A stretch of DNA of 64,000 nt from Isoetes taiwanensis (GCA_021234155.1 JAJEKV010000077.1:3671385-3735384); one strand, 5' to 3'; counted from the stretch's first letter, positions 47,351 to 57,379 are shown. Notes: generated by a model from the sequence alone, not told the origin. Program-made: numbers and translations.

Positions 47351-47686
47351 CTACCTGCCAAGTAATACTGACTTTCGTAAAAAAGGCGCAAACCTGATTG
47401 GTCCTGGCGAATCTGACGTGGAAATCTTTAACCCAAGATAAGGGCCATTTTCAGACCCCAAATCCGCCCTAATGAGGTACAACTGGGAGTCTGCCTCGTT
47501 GAACACACACGCAGGCACAATCTCTTCGTAGAAGAACTGAAGGAAACGTGCGTAATCAGAATGTGCTTGCATATTGTGGATAAGATCCACTTGCTGGAGC
47601 AGATAGGGGTGCAGTACGTCAAAGGGAACCGCAGGGTCCCAATGCTCACCGTCCAGGTACCATTGTTGTAGAGTAGGGCGGTCCAT
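47351..47686 (-). CDS. Unknown soluble protein next to the H3 fusion gene
   Basis: The ATG at 47,686 opens a 111-codon frame of balanced composition (MDRPTLQQWYLDGEHWDPAV, then YARFLQFFYEEIVPACVFNE). It has a TATAAAG box 80 bases upstream and a CT-rich leader containing TTAGGGTTTC, all typical of a plant promoter. No signal peptide or transmembrane helix. The part LYLIRADLGSENG matches, over ~29 bases of DNA, a plus-strand segment of repeat D at 33,890, so the end of this frame may run into repeat sequence. It lies 268 bases beyond the stop of the H3 fusion on the same strand and may be a partial relative of its N-terminal domain (both have NEA, a Q-x-Y-x-I stretch and similar spacing), but that is only suggestive. 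Confidence 0.5.
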   Translation of the reverse strand: MDRPTLQQWYLDGEHWDPAVPFDVLHPYLLQQVDLIHNMQAHSDYARFLQFFYEEIVPACVFNEADSQLYLIRADLGSENGPYLGLKISTSDSPGPIRFAPFLRKSVLLGR

Positions 47687-47764
47687 CACGAACAAGGAAC
47701 AAGGGAGGAGGAGGAAGGCACTGAAGGCAAAGAGAGAAATGAAACCCTAATGTCCAAAAAGTGA

Positions 47765-47771
47765 CTTTATA
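47765..47771 (-). promoter_or_regulatory. TATA box (TATAAAG) of the 47,686 gene
   Basis: TATAAAG on the minus strand, followed by a pyrimidine-rich leader with a telo-box-like TTAGGGTTT and the ATG at 47,686. Confidence 0.55.
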
Positions 47772-47954
47772 CCTTTTTTGCACGTTTTTCTAGGTAAGAA
47801 AAAAATATTATTTATTTAGTAATTTACATTTATATATACAGAAAGTCATTAAAAGACACCGTCTAATTCCATATTTTCCAAGAAAGAGTAGTTACATAAA
47901 TATACTACATGAAGTTTATACAATGTCAACGGAAAAATGGAAAATCTTCGGCAG

Positions 47955-48800
47955 CTAGTGAAAGTCGCCTCGGATTCTTCGCGCCAGCTGAAGGTCCTTA
48001 GGCATTATGGTCACTCGCTTCGCGTGGATAGCGCACAAGTTTGCATCACTCAAAATCTCAATAAGGTAGGCTTCAACAGCCTCCTGAAGTGCAAGTAAAG
48101 CAAAAGCCTGAAACCTCATGTCGATCTTGAAATCTTGGGCAATTTCCCGGACAAGACGCTGGAAGGGTAAGCGGGGTATCAAGGTCTCAGTAGTCTTCTG
48201 ATACTTGCATATCTCTCGCAGGGCTACTGTACCTGGTCGAAACCTGTGAGGCTTTCTCGGCTTGGCAGTCGGCTTGGGGAATGGTAGGGTCTTACCAGCA
48301 GTCGAGGGGTGCTTTGCCCTTTGTACTGTGCGTTCTCGACGTTGTGCAGACGTATTCTTCCCAATTTCAGCATTCTTCTGCAGCCGGGTCTTGTAATGGA
48401 CGCCTCCCCTGCTGGGCTTTGTGTACTTCCTCTTCCGTTTGATCACCGTTTCCTCTCCCTCTTGAACAACATTTTGATCTACATTCTGCTCCGTTTGGGC
48501 AACTTCTTCCGTTCTACGAATACGCTCTCTCTCAGCATCCCGGGCCTCCCGTTCCTGGCGTACCTGAGTTCGCCGTGCAAGCTCCGCATGGTAACGGGCC
48601 GGTCGAAGTTGCATATCAGCCTCTATGAGATCCATCCGGTCCTGTGTGAAGTCAGGCGGAAGATTGTCGAAAATAAAGCTATGTAACTCTTCATTCCAAT
48701 AGAAAGGGGGCAGATTATAATGATCCAAGTACATGAGCACGTGGCCTTTCCCTAGGTAATAAAAGCGTGCAGCTCTGTTCTCGGGGGTACCACTGGCAAT
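47955..48800 (-). CDS. Histone H3-fold protein with long N-terminal extension
   Basis: This frame is open for 281 codons after a TAA at 48,801. The first ATG is at 48,734, giving 259 residues. Counted from the GTG at 48,740, residues 43-85 are Arg/Glu-rich (likely coiled coil), residues 100-160 form a basic tail, and residues 161-261 are a complete histone H3 core: [57 protein letters not shown] and RRIRG are almost canonical. The loop between helices 1 and 2 has the H3 length, without the extra residues of centromeric H3. LIPRLPF and ALLALQEA are more like centromeric H3. The canonical tail with its modified lysines is absent. Expected nuclear and nucleosomal if expressed. Base composition is GC-richer than the surroundings. 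It could be a neo-functionalised plant H3, a captured gene in a transposon, or of viral origin. Confidence 0.85.
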   Translation of the reverse strand: MASGTPENRAARFYYLGKGHVLMYLDHYNLPPFYWNEELHSFIFDNLPPDFTQDRMDLIEADMQLRPARYHAELARRTQVRQEREARDAERERIRRTEEVAQTEQNVDQNVVQEGEETVIKRKRKYTKPSRGGVHYKTRLQKNAEIGKNTSAQRRERTVQRAKHPSTAGKTLPFPKPTAKPRKPHRFRPGTVALREICKYQKTTETLIPRLPFQRLVREIAQDFKIDMRFQAFALLALQEAVEAYLIEILSDANLCAIHAKRVTIMPKDLQLARRIRGDFH

Positions 48801-49157
48801 TTATTGCAGGTCCTCTGTTCTCGCAAGGTCCATAACCCTCTGGGCTTCTGTTCGTGCAAGCTCTATGGGGTCTTCATCTGGGTCCGCCAACGGGTAGAAC
48901 TTAACAATGGCATAAACTTGATCAGGCTGCTCTACTAAAGTATAGGCCTCGTTGGCCGCATTCAACTTCATAAGGAAGCATTCATTGAAATGGAAAATAG
49001 GATATGGAATCCTACGGTTCTCTACAAAATGGATAACAAGAAGGTCCAAAACAGTGTCTACCATATCGCTCTCATCCCCAAGATGATCTACTAGCACACT
49101 GTAGAGCTGAAAAACATTCATGGTTTTTAGATCAACGGTGAGTTTGAAGCGCGGCAT
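48801..49157 (-). CDS. Novel N-terminal domain, in frame with the H3 fusion
   Basis: The ATG at 49,157 opens 118 codons ending in TAA at 48,801. The next codon continues in the same frame into the H3-fold protein, with no other stop for 281 codons. The protein (MPRFKLTVDLKTMNVFQLYS, then FHFNECFLMKLNAANEAYTL, then a charged helix IELARTEAQRVMDLARTEDL) matches no family I know. The charged helix flows into the Arg/Glu-rich part of the downstream half, so the two probably formed one ~400-residue protein. No intron that would remove the stop is evident. Possibilities are a nonsense mutation, stop-codon readthrough, two separate proteins or an assembly error. Confidence 0.6.
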   Translation of the reverse strand: MPRFKLTVDLKTMNVFQLYSVLVDHLGDESDMVDTVLDLLVIHFVENRRIPYPIFHFNECFLMKLNAANEAYTLVEQPDQVYAIVKFYPLADPDEDPIELARTEAQRVMDLARTEDLQ

Positions 49158-49251
49158 GGTGACAGACGGTGTCAGTCTACGGGTCAAAAAAAGAAGAAGG
49201 GCGCGTGGGAGAAGAAATAGGCGGCGCTAGGTCCTAGATGGAGGCGCTAGG

Positions 49252-49374
49252 ATTTAAAGACAGAAGCAAGGTACTGGTCAAGGTCAGATCCGACGGCTAT
49301 GGCGGAAGGTAGGCGGGCGGAGAGCTTCGTGATCCGGGCTATGGCGGAAGGTAGGCGGCTAAAGAAACCACGTG
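49252..49374 (-). promoter_or_regulatory. Putative promoter of the H3 fusion gene
   Basis: A CTTTAAATCC box (about 49,251-49,260) lies ~95 bases before the ATG, and a G-box CACGTG lies at 49,369-49,374. Between them ATGGCGGAAGGTAGGCGG occurs twice. G-boxes bind bZIP and bHLH factors in plants. Assignment rests on position only. Confidence 0.35.
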
Positions 49375-49431
49375 ACTCAAAAAAGAGAAAACACAAATTT
49401 GAAACTAACTTTTTTTTTTTTAAACTTTTAC

Positions 49432-51445
49432 AAAAAAAAAAAAAAAAAACCCTGAACAAGCTAGCCCAGGCAACAACCTTACTAGCTTTCCAGACTATAT
49501 CGGTCAATCCCTCCATAGTCTTATCATCCCATACATGGACCGAGCTAATCCAAGATGGCATATCTTCTCTGTGATCTTTAACTGAAACATGTTCATGACT
49601 TAGTAACATGCTCATGCCCTTCTGACTTTAATCGCTGGTCATGCATCTTTTAGTACTACAAAATTTCAGAGCCAGATGTTTTTATCAATAGACACTTTTT
49701 TAGAATGTAACATTTATCATTAAATACTTTTTTAGAATGTAACAAATTACCACTCTAGGCATCTATGGCACAAAGCCAGCCAAATTTAGATATCAAAGCA
49801 TCACAGTAATTTTTCATGCATTATTTTATGCATGTAGATGAGATAACAGAATAAAACATCTTGTCTAAAATTAAGGAAATATTATTTAGCATAAAGCTAC
49901 TTCCCTTGATCAATCAAATAAACCTTTTATGAACTCCGAAAGTCCAACTGGTTACATGAACTCCATAAAATCCTTGTAGGCTGAGCTAGGTAGCCAGCTT
50001 CACGATTCCTTTGCCACGAACTTGACAGCATAATTCCATCTTTCCTTTCTGCTAAAACCACTTAACTAGGACAAAAGAACCACATTGAGAGGAGAATATC
50101 CGTACCTGCAGCCAAACAAGCAAACATTAGCACGAAGTGGTAATGATGCAAGGGCCAAAAGGTACATTGGGTATTCTCGGCTCATCGCCCTTCACCCAAT
50201 GTAGCCTCTTGCCCTTTGTTAGTGTAAGCAAAATAAAAAAATGGAATGCAAAAATAGAAGAACAAATTCAGCAAATATTTCCTGAACTATGAGTTGGCCT
50301 TGCCCAACCAATTTAATGCTTCACAAGACCATGTGTTTACCAGTTGTGGTACTTTTATACAGTCTTAACTATTGTGTAGCCAATGCTATTTTGCGCTTTT
50401 AATGTTAAAGCCTTCTTAAAGGAAGAATAATGTATAAACAAGATTGAGTTACCTGTAGTTTGTCTTGATTAATCTTCCTGATCAGCATATATGAAAGTCT
50501 GCTTGCAAAAATGCATCAAGCTTGGACCAGCATGCCAAAATATTCAGCATATCTTCTGAGCCGACCGATGTTGCAAAAGATATCATATACTTTCTGAACT
50601 TGCTTTGGAATATGCTTAACGATTCAGGAAAACTTACCAGGCCTGCGTTTAAGCCATGGGATCGACTTAGAAAAATAGATTCAGATTGTAAAAGCATGCA
50701 AAAATGGCTCCAACCTGAAGCTCAAACCAGTTTAGAGCATCAAACGATATGTTTTCCGGATGTAGAACAGATCTTTGAGGCAGAACGAGCTGCAAAAGGT
50801 ATCCGATGTTTCGTAATCTTGCTTTGAAACATGTTAACGGCAAAGCAAATGTGCCGGCTCATCTTGTAATCCAAGGAAATGGCCATCTATTTTTTGCCCA
50901 AGATAGGCTAAACTATTGGAAGGGCGAGATCTATCTACAGATCAAATGCGAAATCTCTGGCCGCTCTCAATACAACTTTTTGGCTACTTAAACCTAAAAA
51001 CTTTTTGATGCATATAAGCTTCACTTTATTTTTGGTATTCCATAAATGGCCCACAATCCAATACCACGAATTTTAAATGCTATTTTAAAGACAAGGCCAA
51101 CTAAAAGTTTAACCATTATATCCATCTTCCATTAATATTGATTAAATTCTATATCTCATATATGATACCTTAGAGATTGAGAAAATCTCTCATATTTTCC
51201 ATGTAATAGCTCCCATTCACGAAAGACATGTAGTTAGATATACTAAGTATAGCTCAAGTCTACCAAATCTACTATGGCAAACAGCTTATTCATTCTTCAT
51301 TGCCATTGCAAATACAAGTTCTCAAATTTACAGAGTATCCAGCTGGTATGATACAAACAAATGTAGTCATATTTATAAGAAAGAAATCTCGTATGTCTCC
51401 TATGTGAGAGCTCACATTCAAGAAACAAATGTTAATCAATAATAA
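49432..51445. repeat. Segmental duplication S, copy 1
   Basis: About 2.01 kb, nearly identical to 52,089-54,098. It begins at AAAAAAACCCTGAAC and ends at AATAAAAAAACCC. It contains structured module copy 6 and the plus frame 50,806-50,991, whose twin (53,459) ends differently after an indel, so that frame is not under obvious constraint. No certain gene. Confidence 0.97.
50086..50217 (-). ncRNA. Structured module, copy 6 (class II)
   Basis: Minus strand: AAGGGCAAGAGGCTACATTG, GGGTGAAGGGC, GATGA loop closed by GGC/GCC, GAGAATACCC, the invariant core shared with class I, ATTACC, GCTAATG, CTGCAGGTACGG, TATTCTC. Here helix P1 is GAGAATA with TATTCTC, replacing GAGAGA with TCTCTC of class I: both strands changed. 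The alternative hairpin using the invariant core is nearly perfect, over ~22 pairs. Confidence 0.6.
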
Positions 51446-51570
51446 AAAAACCCTACCTCCAACCGTAGGATAGTGGAAAACCTCTTCTTGTATATACTGT
51501 AATCATAGGATGGGCAAGACCCTACCATTACAGTAAGGGTCTTGCACTATCCTATAACTACAATATGCCA
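51446..51570 (-). mobile_element. Hairpin element H2
   Basis: Begins AAAAAAACCCTACCTCCA on the plus strand. A strong foldback GCAAGACCCT with AGGGTCTTGC (51,513-51,544) is extended by GGAT and ATCC arms. In minus orientation the element ends in a CCTACGG hairpin and AGGGTTTTTTT, like a stem followed by a T tract. Related elements lie at 8,262 and 57,225. Non-coding. Confidence 0.65.
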
Positions 51571-52088
51571 TAGATAATAATCTTTCGGTATGAATAAAAG
51601 GAAGCAAGAGGCATTAAAGTTACCTTAATTGCACCTCTTCCAGATTTTGCGCATATTGCAAGTCACAAATATTTGATACCAACTATGGTCTATCCATATG
51701 CATTTGAAGCACAGTCATTTACTTTTTTGGTGAGCCATATGGCCAATTTTGATAGGCAACAATGGCAACTGACATTGTATTTGCCTTATATGACAGAATA
51801 TTATTCTGGCAATATTTATTTCCAATAACAGCAGTATAATGATCCCATCAGTCCATGCTCTTTCCATAATTTTGGAACTCATTCTTTCCATGTTCGTGAA
51901 ACATATCATCTATACTCAACTTGAGCTCTATACTCAATTTGAGCTCTTTGTGTGCTGCACAGACACAATAAAGTTACAAGAACATGTATTTAAAGCCACT
52001 TACAATGCCAATAGTTTAATCATTCAGTTATGCTCAAGTAATATCACAAGAGAGATACGTCACTGATAAGACCAATGAGATGAAATAT
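51571..52088. other. Unique spacer between the duplicated segments
   Basis: About 520 bases not present in the duplication. Contains only short frames (51,715-51,909 minus and 51,839-52,066 plus), without domains or repeats that I can recognise. Confidence 0.5.
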
Positions 52089-54098
52089 CTAAAAAAAACC
52101 CTGAACAAGCTAGCCCAGGCAACAACCTTACTAGCTTTCCAGACTATATCGGTCAATCCCTCCATAGTCTTATCATCCCATACATGGACCGAGCTAATCC
52201 AAGATGGCATATCTTCTCTGTGATCTTTAACTGAAACATGTTCATGACTTAGTAACATGCTCATGCCCTTCTGACTTTAATCGCTGGTCATGCATCTTTT
52301 AGTACTACAAAATTTCAGAGCCAGATGTTTTTATCAATAGACACTTTTTTAGAATGTAACATTTATCATTAAATACTTTTTTAGAATGTAACAAATTACC
52401 ACTCTAGGCATCTATGGCACAAAGCCAGCCAAATTTAGATATCAAAGCATCACAGTAATTTTTCATGCATTATTTTATGCATGTAGATGAGATAACAGAA
52501 TAAAACATCTTGTCTAAAATTAAGGAAATATTATTTAGCATAAAGCTACTTCCCTTGATCAATCAAATAAACCTTTTATGAACTCCGAAAGTCCAACTGG
52601 TTACATGAACTCCATAAAATCCTTGTAGGCTGAGCTAGGTAGCCAGCTTCACGATTCCTTTGCCACGAACTTGACAGCATAATTCCATCTTTCCTTTCTG
52701 CTAAAACAACTTAACTAGGACAAAAGAACCACATTGAGAGGAGAATATCCGTACCTGCAGCCAAACAAGCAAACATTAGCACGCAGTGGTAATGATGCAA
52801 GGGCCAAAAGGTACATTGGGTATTCTCGGCTCATCGCCCTTCACCCAATGTAGCCTCTTGCCCTTTGTTAGTGTAAGCAAAATAAAAAAATGGAATGCAA
52901 AAATAGAAGAACAAATTCAGCAAATATTTCCTGAACTATGAGTTGGCCTTGCCCAACCAATTTAATGCTTCACAAGACCATGTGTTTACCAGTTGTGGTA
53001 CTTTATACAGGTCTTAACTATTGTGTAGCCAATGCTATTTTGCAGTTTTAATGTTCTGCAAGCCTTCTTAAAGGAAGAATAATGTATAAACAAGATTGAG
53101 TTACCTGTAGTTTGTCTTGATTAATCTTCCTGATCAGCATATATGAAAGTCTGCTTGCAAAAATGCATCAAGCTTGGACCAGCATGCCAAAATATTCAGC
53201 ATATCTTCTGAGCCGACCGATGTTGCAAAAGATATCATATACTTTCTGAACTTGCTTTGGAATATGCTTAACGATTCAGGAAAACTTACCAGGCCTGCGT
53301 TTAAGCCATGGGATCAGCTTGCGAAAAATAGATTCAGATTGTAAAAGCATGCAAAAATGGCTCCAACCTGAAGCTCAAACCAGTTTAGAGCATCAAACGA
53401 TATGTTTTCCGGATGTAGAACAGATCTTTGAGGCAGAACGAGCTGCAAAAGGTATCCGATGTTTCGTAATCTTGCTTTGAAACATGTTAACGGCAAAGCA
53501 AATGTGCCGGCTCATCTTGTAATCCAAGGAAATGGCCATCTATTTTTTGCCCAAGATAGGCTAAACTATTGGAAGGGCGAGATCTATCTACAGATCAAAT
53601 GCGAAATCTCTGGCCGCTCTCAATACAACTTTTTTGGCTACGAACCCTAAAAACTTTTTGATGCATATAAGCTTCACTTTATTTTTGGTATTCCATAAAT
53701 GGCCCACAATCCAATACCACGAATTTTAAATGCTATTTTAAAGACAAGGCCAACTAAAAGTTTAACCATTATATCCATCTTCCATTAATATTGATTAAAT
53801 TCTATATCTCATATATGATACCTTAGAGATTGAGAAAATCTCTCATATTTTCCATGTAATAGCTCCCATTCACGAAAGACATGTAGTTAGATATACTAAG
53901 TATAGCTCAAGTCTACCAAATCTACTATGGCAAACAGCTTATTCATTCTTCATTGCCATTGCAAATACAAGTTCTCAAATTTACAGAGTATCCAGCTGGT
54001 ATGATACAAACAAATGTAGTCATATTTATAAGAAAGAAATCTCGTATGTCTCCTATGTGAGAGCTCACATTCAAGAAACAAATGTTAATCAATAATTA
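52089..54098. repeat. Segmental duplication S, copy 2
   Basis: Second copy of 49,432-51,445, offset ~2,650 bases. Differences are few and mostly small indels (for example GTTAAAGCC against GTTCTGCAAGCC). Its right end is an A tract followed by CCCTTTTAAGCC. Confidence 0.97.
52735..52867 (-). ncRNA. Structured module, copy 7 (class II)
   Basis: Identical in all pairing elements to copy 6; part of segmental duplication S. Confidence 0.6.
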
Positions 54099-55040
54099 AA
54101 AAAAAAAAAAAAAACCCTTTTAAGCCTGATTTACATCAGACCTTTAAGACCTCTAAGTCCATTTGGACATAAAAGCCTTTTAGCTGCAGTCCTGAACAAG
54201 ATACAGGTGATTATCTAATCCAGGCCTTGATTTGAGACATTAATATACAAGAAATAGAAGATATATTCTAAAGAGTAAAAAAAACAAAATAAAGTAAAGA
54301 TATAACCACAAATATAAGCTATAGGACGAGATGTAGAAAATATAGGAAGTATAGGACGAGATGGTTTTTTTAGCCTCACCACACTATTGGCTTAGAGAGA
54401 AGTAGAAAATGGATTCCATTGATTATACAAGAAAAAGATCAAATATTTAGATGATGCATTCTAATGTGCAATTCCTGTATGCTACATACTGGAGAAACAT
54501 ATCCTAAAATATTATTATATATGCATGATCTTAAAGAAAATGGTCTAATAAATGCTTTAGATATCTCAGTGCCCATTAATACAATGAATCAATCAAAATA
54601 GCTTGAAGGGAAAACCATCGGAACAACAAAATCTTACAGGATTCACGTCTTTACATATCAAGAACAGTTGTAAAAGTTAGAGCTCAGAATTAACATGCCG
54701 AAAACCTAGCTTCATGATTCATTAGTTAATAAAGAAAAACAACTGGATAACCAGATAAATAATCCTTTACTTGCATTACAATATGCAAAAATTCGCATGC
54801 TTCATCATCCCATCTTTTATTATATGGCCTATACTTGAAAGAAAAAATGCATTATTTCTGGAAGAAAGCCAGTATACTTCAAAATTCATATCTACAAAAC
54901 AGTCATAACTTTGGATAAAATTGAAGAGTTTGTACCTGATAGAAGTATTTAGAACTACATCTTAGTACAACAGATAATCTTAATAATTACAATTGAGACG
55001 TAGAACTCCGCAATGGAATATTCTTCAGTGTAACATCCAC
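54099..55040. other. AT-rich spacer with a hairpin-element-like start
   Basis: Opens with AAAACCCTTTTAAGCC, CTGATTTACATCAG foldback and GTCCATTTGGAC foldback (54,116-54,170), resembling the other elements that begin with an A tract and CCCT. The remainder is AT-rich with no gene or clear repeat. Confidence 0.4.
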
Positions 55041-55058
55041 ACCAAACTGCGAAAGAAT

Positions 55059-55175
55059 GGGAGAAGAATGTTTGGTTACCTGCAGCAGCAAAGCACACGT
55101 TAGCCTACTGGGTAACTGTACACCTGCCACAGGTAAGCTATAAACATTCTTGGCTTATCGCCCTTTACCCAAACA
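55059..55175 (-). ncRNA. Structured module, copy 8 (class III)
   Basis: Minus strand: GGGTAAAGGGC, GATAA loop closed by GGC/GCC, AAGAATGTTT, TTACCTG, an inner CAGGT, TTACCC, GGCTAACG, CTGCAGGTAA, AAACATTCTT. P1 is a perfect ten-pair helix AAGAATGTTT/AAACATTCTT extended by TTACCTG/CAGGTAA. The GGGTAA and TTACCC strands (plus 55,165-55,170 and 55,110-55,115) would form a pseudoknot with P1. The sequence of P1 is unrelated to classes I and II, yet the pairing is kept. Confidence 0.65.
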
Positions 55176-55483
55176 TAATCACATAACAATATTGTATCAA
55201 TGACAGTCATGCCCTCTATTCAAAACCAAAATTAAAATCATACACGAATTCCCATGGTTAGAAAATACTTCCTGTTTTAACTATATCAGTATGGCAAATC
55301 ATGCCAGGATGGCTTCATCATTTCGTCTCAAATACTGATTACTAGTTATGCCACTAGCTATATAAAACTGGTTGTATCAATCTGCTAGGAAGCAAAAGGT
55401 TAGGGACTACCAACTCCCATTTTCTTGCAGATGTGTATCACCCCATATTCAACCCGACAAAGTATTATCCGGGTTTCCACCAT

Positions 55484-55840
55484 TCATAGAAGTTGTAAAC
55501 AAAATAGAAATCCAAGGTATAAAAACCCTGAATTAACGCCTTCCAACCTGTAATATTTGTGCAAGACTTTAAGTTGAAGCCCCGCCGCTTTTGTCTCCAC
55601 GGCTTGCTTAATAGACTTCCACGAATCCCATACAAGCAGATTAATTTGAGCTCCACGATCATCCTTGTAAGATATAACTAAGTGGCGTAGATTGATGTTC
55701 CACCGAGAGGTACAAATGTATTGCAGCCCATTACTAGTAATGGAAAATAGATCCGCATCTAATGCAAAATCGAGGAAAGAAACATTATGAAATGGCTGGG
55801 ATTTGCTCCACGTGACAATACGGCCAATGGCCGCCACCAT
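55484..55840 (-). CDS. Hypothetical protein exon, up to 118 codons
   Basis: Open minus-strand frame of varied composition (MVAAIGRIVTWSKSQPF, NGLQYICTSRWNINLRHLVI, then WDSWKSIKQAVETKAAGLQL and a hydrophobic end). It lies upstream, on the same strand, of structured module copy 8, so both could belong to one transcript. No family recognised. The hydrophobic C-terminus may be intron sequence. Confidence 0.35.
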   Translation of the reverse strand: MVAAIGRIVTWSKSQPFHNVSFLDFALDADLFSITSNGLQYICTSRWNINLRHLVISYKDDRGAQINLLVWDSWKSIKQAVETKAAGLQLKVLHKYYRLEGVNSGFLYLGFLFCLQLL

Positions 55841-55979
55841 ACTGGTGCCAAGATATAACCACAGTCATGAAAAACAATGCAAATAGCATATCAAGAAGGA
55901 GAACAACATTTTAGAATGGATCAAGTGCCCGAGAACAAGATGCTACAAGACGGGCGGATCTTTGTTTGCCACATAAAAG

Positions 55980-56455
55980 GCCTTTTAGGACCGGCCGTAT
56001 TTAGAGTCCGGGGATGTGGTATTTCCGACTTTTTGTTGTGGTATTTCCGCCACCGTTATCAGCCAATCAACTTCACAGTTTCAAGCCCAGAATCAACTGT
56101 TTTGGGGCATTTTTGGATCAATCCGGCTCTATCTGGGCTCAAATTGCTTTCTCTCTTCATCAAACTAACGTTAAAGAGGCAGACAAAGTGATTAGAAGGG
56201 CTTTTGAAGCAGTTCAAGCCGTCCATGGAGCTGCAAGAACGATCCGACCAAAGATTTCAGCTCCGCCGCGCAGTTTCACGTTTGGTTTTTGGCCAGAAAT
56301 ACCACTTTTTGGCCGGAAATACCACCCTTTTTGGCTGGAAATACCACTTTTTTGGCTGGAAATACCACCTGGCTGATAAGGATGTCCAGAAATACCACCA
56401 GGAAAGTCCGGAAATACCACATCCGTGACTCTAATCTACGGACGTCCGCGCTTTT
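55980..56455. mobile_element. Inverted-repeat element with GGAAATACCAC array
   Basis: The ends are imperfect inverted repeats: TTAGAGTCCGGGGATGTGG at the left and CCACATCCGTGACTCTAA at the right. Inside, GTGGTATTTCC occurs twice near the left end and its complement GGAAATACCAC about six times near the right (56,290-56,425). It resembles a small MITE whose subterminal motif has been amplified. The ORFs across it repeat a short peptide and are artefacts. Confidence 0.7.
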
Positions 56456-57224
56456 AGGAAAACCGTGGACAATGGGAATGCGGCCGCATTAGGGCACAAA
56501 TTTTTGCCATATGATGTTACATGGCTAAAATGTACAAGTGATACCATATGCCGTTATCAACCAATGGGTATCATTGAATTAAAAAACAATAACATACCTT
56601 GTGCTCCTTGTATTGTGGCCATAAAACGTAAGTGTTAGGTTTGTCAATTAGTTAGCAAACATTGAGTCCTTTAGCCATGTGAATCGTGCATGCAACATAT
56701 TCTCCATGAAAAAAATATCACATGCAAGAAATGCATGCAAGCAAGGCACTTGGTAGTCATGGATTAATATGTAAAACATTAAATAAATCCAATAGAATGC
56801 ATCCCTCACGTAAATTTTAAATGAATCTAATGTTTAAGGTGGGTCCACGCTTTCCAATATGGCTTTCGCCAATACATGGCGAGCATGCATAGGCCATGCT
56901 CACATAAAGATACAAAACTTTGCATTCTTGCCTAGATGTAAGTGGTCCTAGTATGAAACTAGATGTCACTTCCTCTAGAAAAATTTGAACATATAAATGA
57001 CATAGGCATACCTTCTTTCAATCATTTAAGAGTAGAAAATATTAGCCTAATGTACGGATGTACGGATCATTCCTGATGTAGGAGCCGGATCATTCTTGAT
57101 GTAGGACGAATCCTGGTAAAATGAAAGCTGCTCAAGAATCATAAATAGGAGACCTGGATGTGGATCATAATCTGTAGTGTGGTTCATACTTTGACAACTA
57201 AGAAGATGTTATCCAAAAAACTAC
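56456..57224. other. Spacer, nothing recognised
   Basis: 770 bases, AT-rich, no ORF or repeat of note except GATGTACGGATC and GATGTAGGA direct repeats near 57,055-57,110. Confidence 0.5.
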
Positions 57225-57350
57225 ATAAAAAAACCCTTCCACCAGCCGTAGGTTAGGTGGCCCCTTTTTAGATAGTAATTTATCTAATACAGTTACAACA
57301 GGGGAGTAGGGCCCTGTTGTAACACAGGGGCCCTACCCAATCCCGTATAA
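57225..57350 (-). mobile_element. Hairpin element H3
   Basis: Begins AAAAAAACCCTTCCACC, with GTAGGGCCCTGT and ACAGGGGCCCTAC foldback (57,316-57,346). Same architecture as 8,262 and 51,446 with different stem sequence. Minus orientation ends AGGGTTTTTTT. Confidence 0.65.
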
Positions 57351-57379
57351 AAACTACTCTTAGAATATAAAACTTACAG

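Noticed and set aside
47955-48300. Centromeric histone CENH3
   Set aside because: The loop between helices 1 and 2 has canonical H3 length, without the extra residues expected of CENH3.
50806-50991. Duplicated plus-strand ORF (also 53,459-53,650) as a protein gene
   Set aside because: The two copies end in different frames after an indel; similarity is explained by the segmental duplication.
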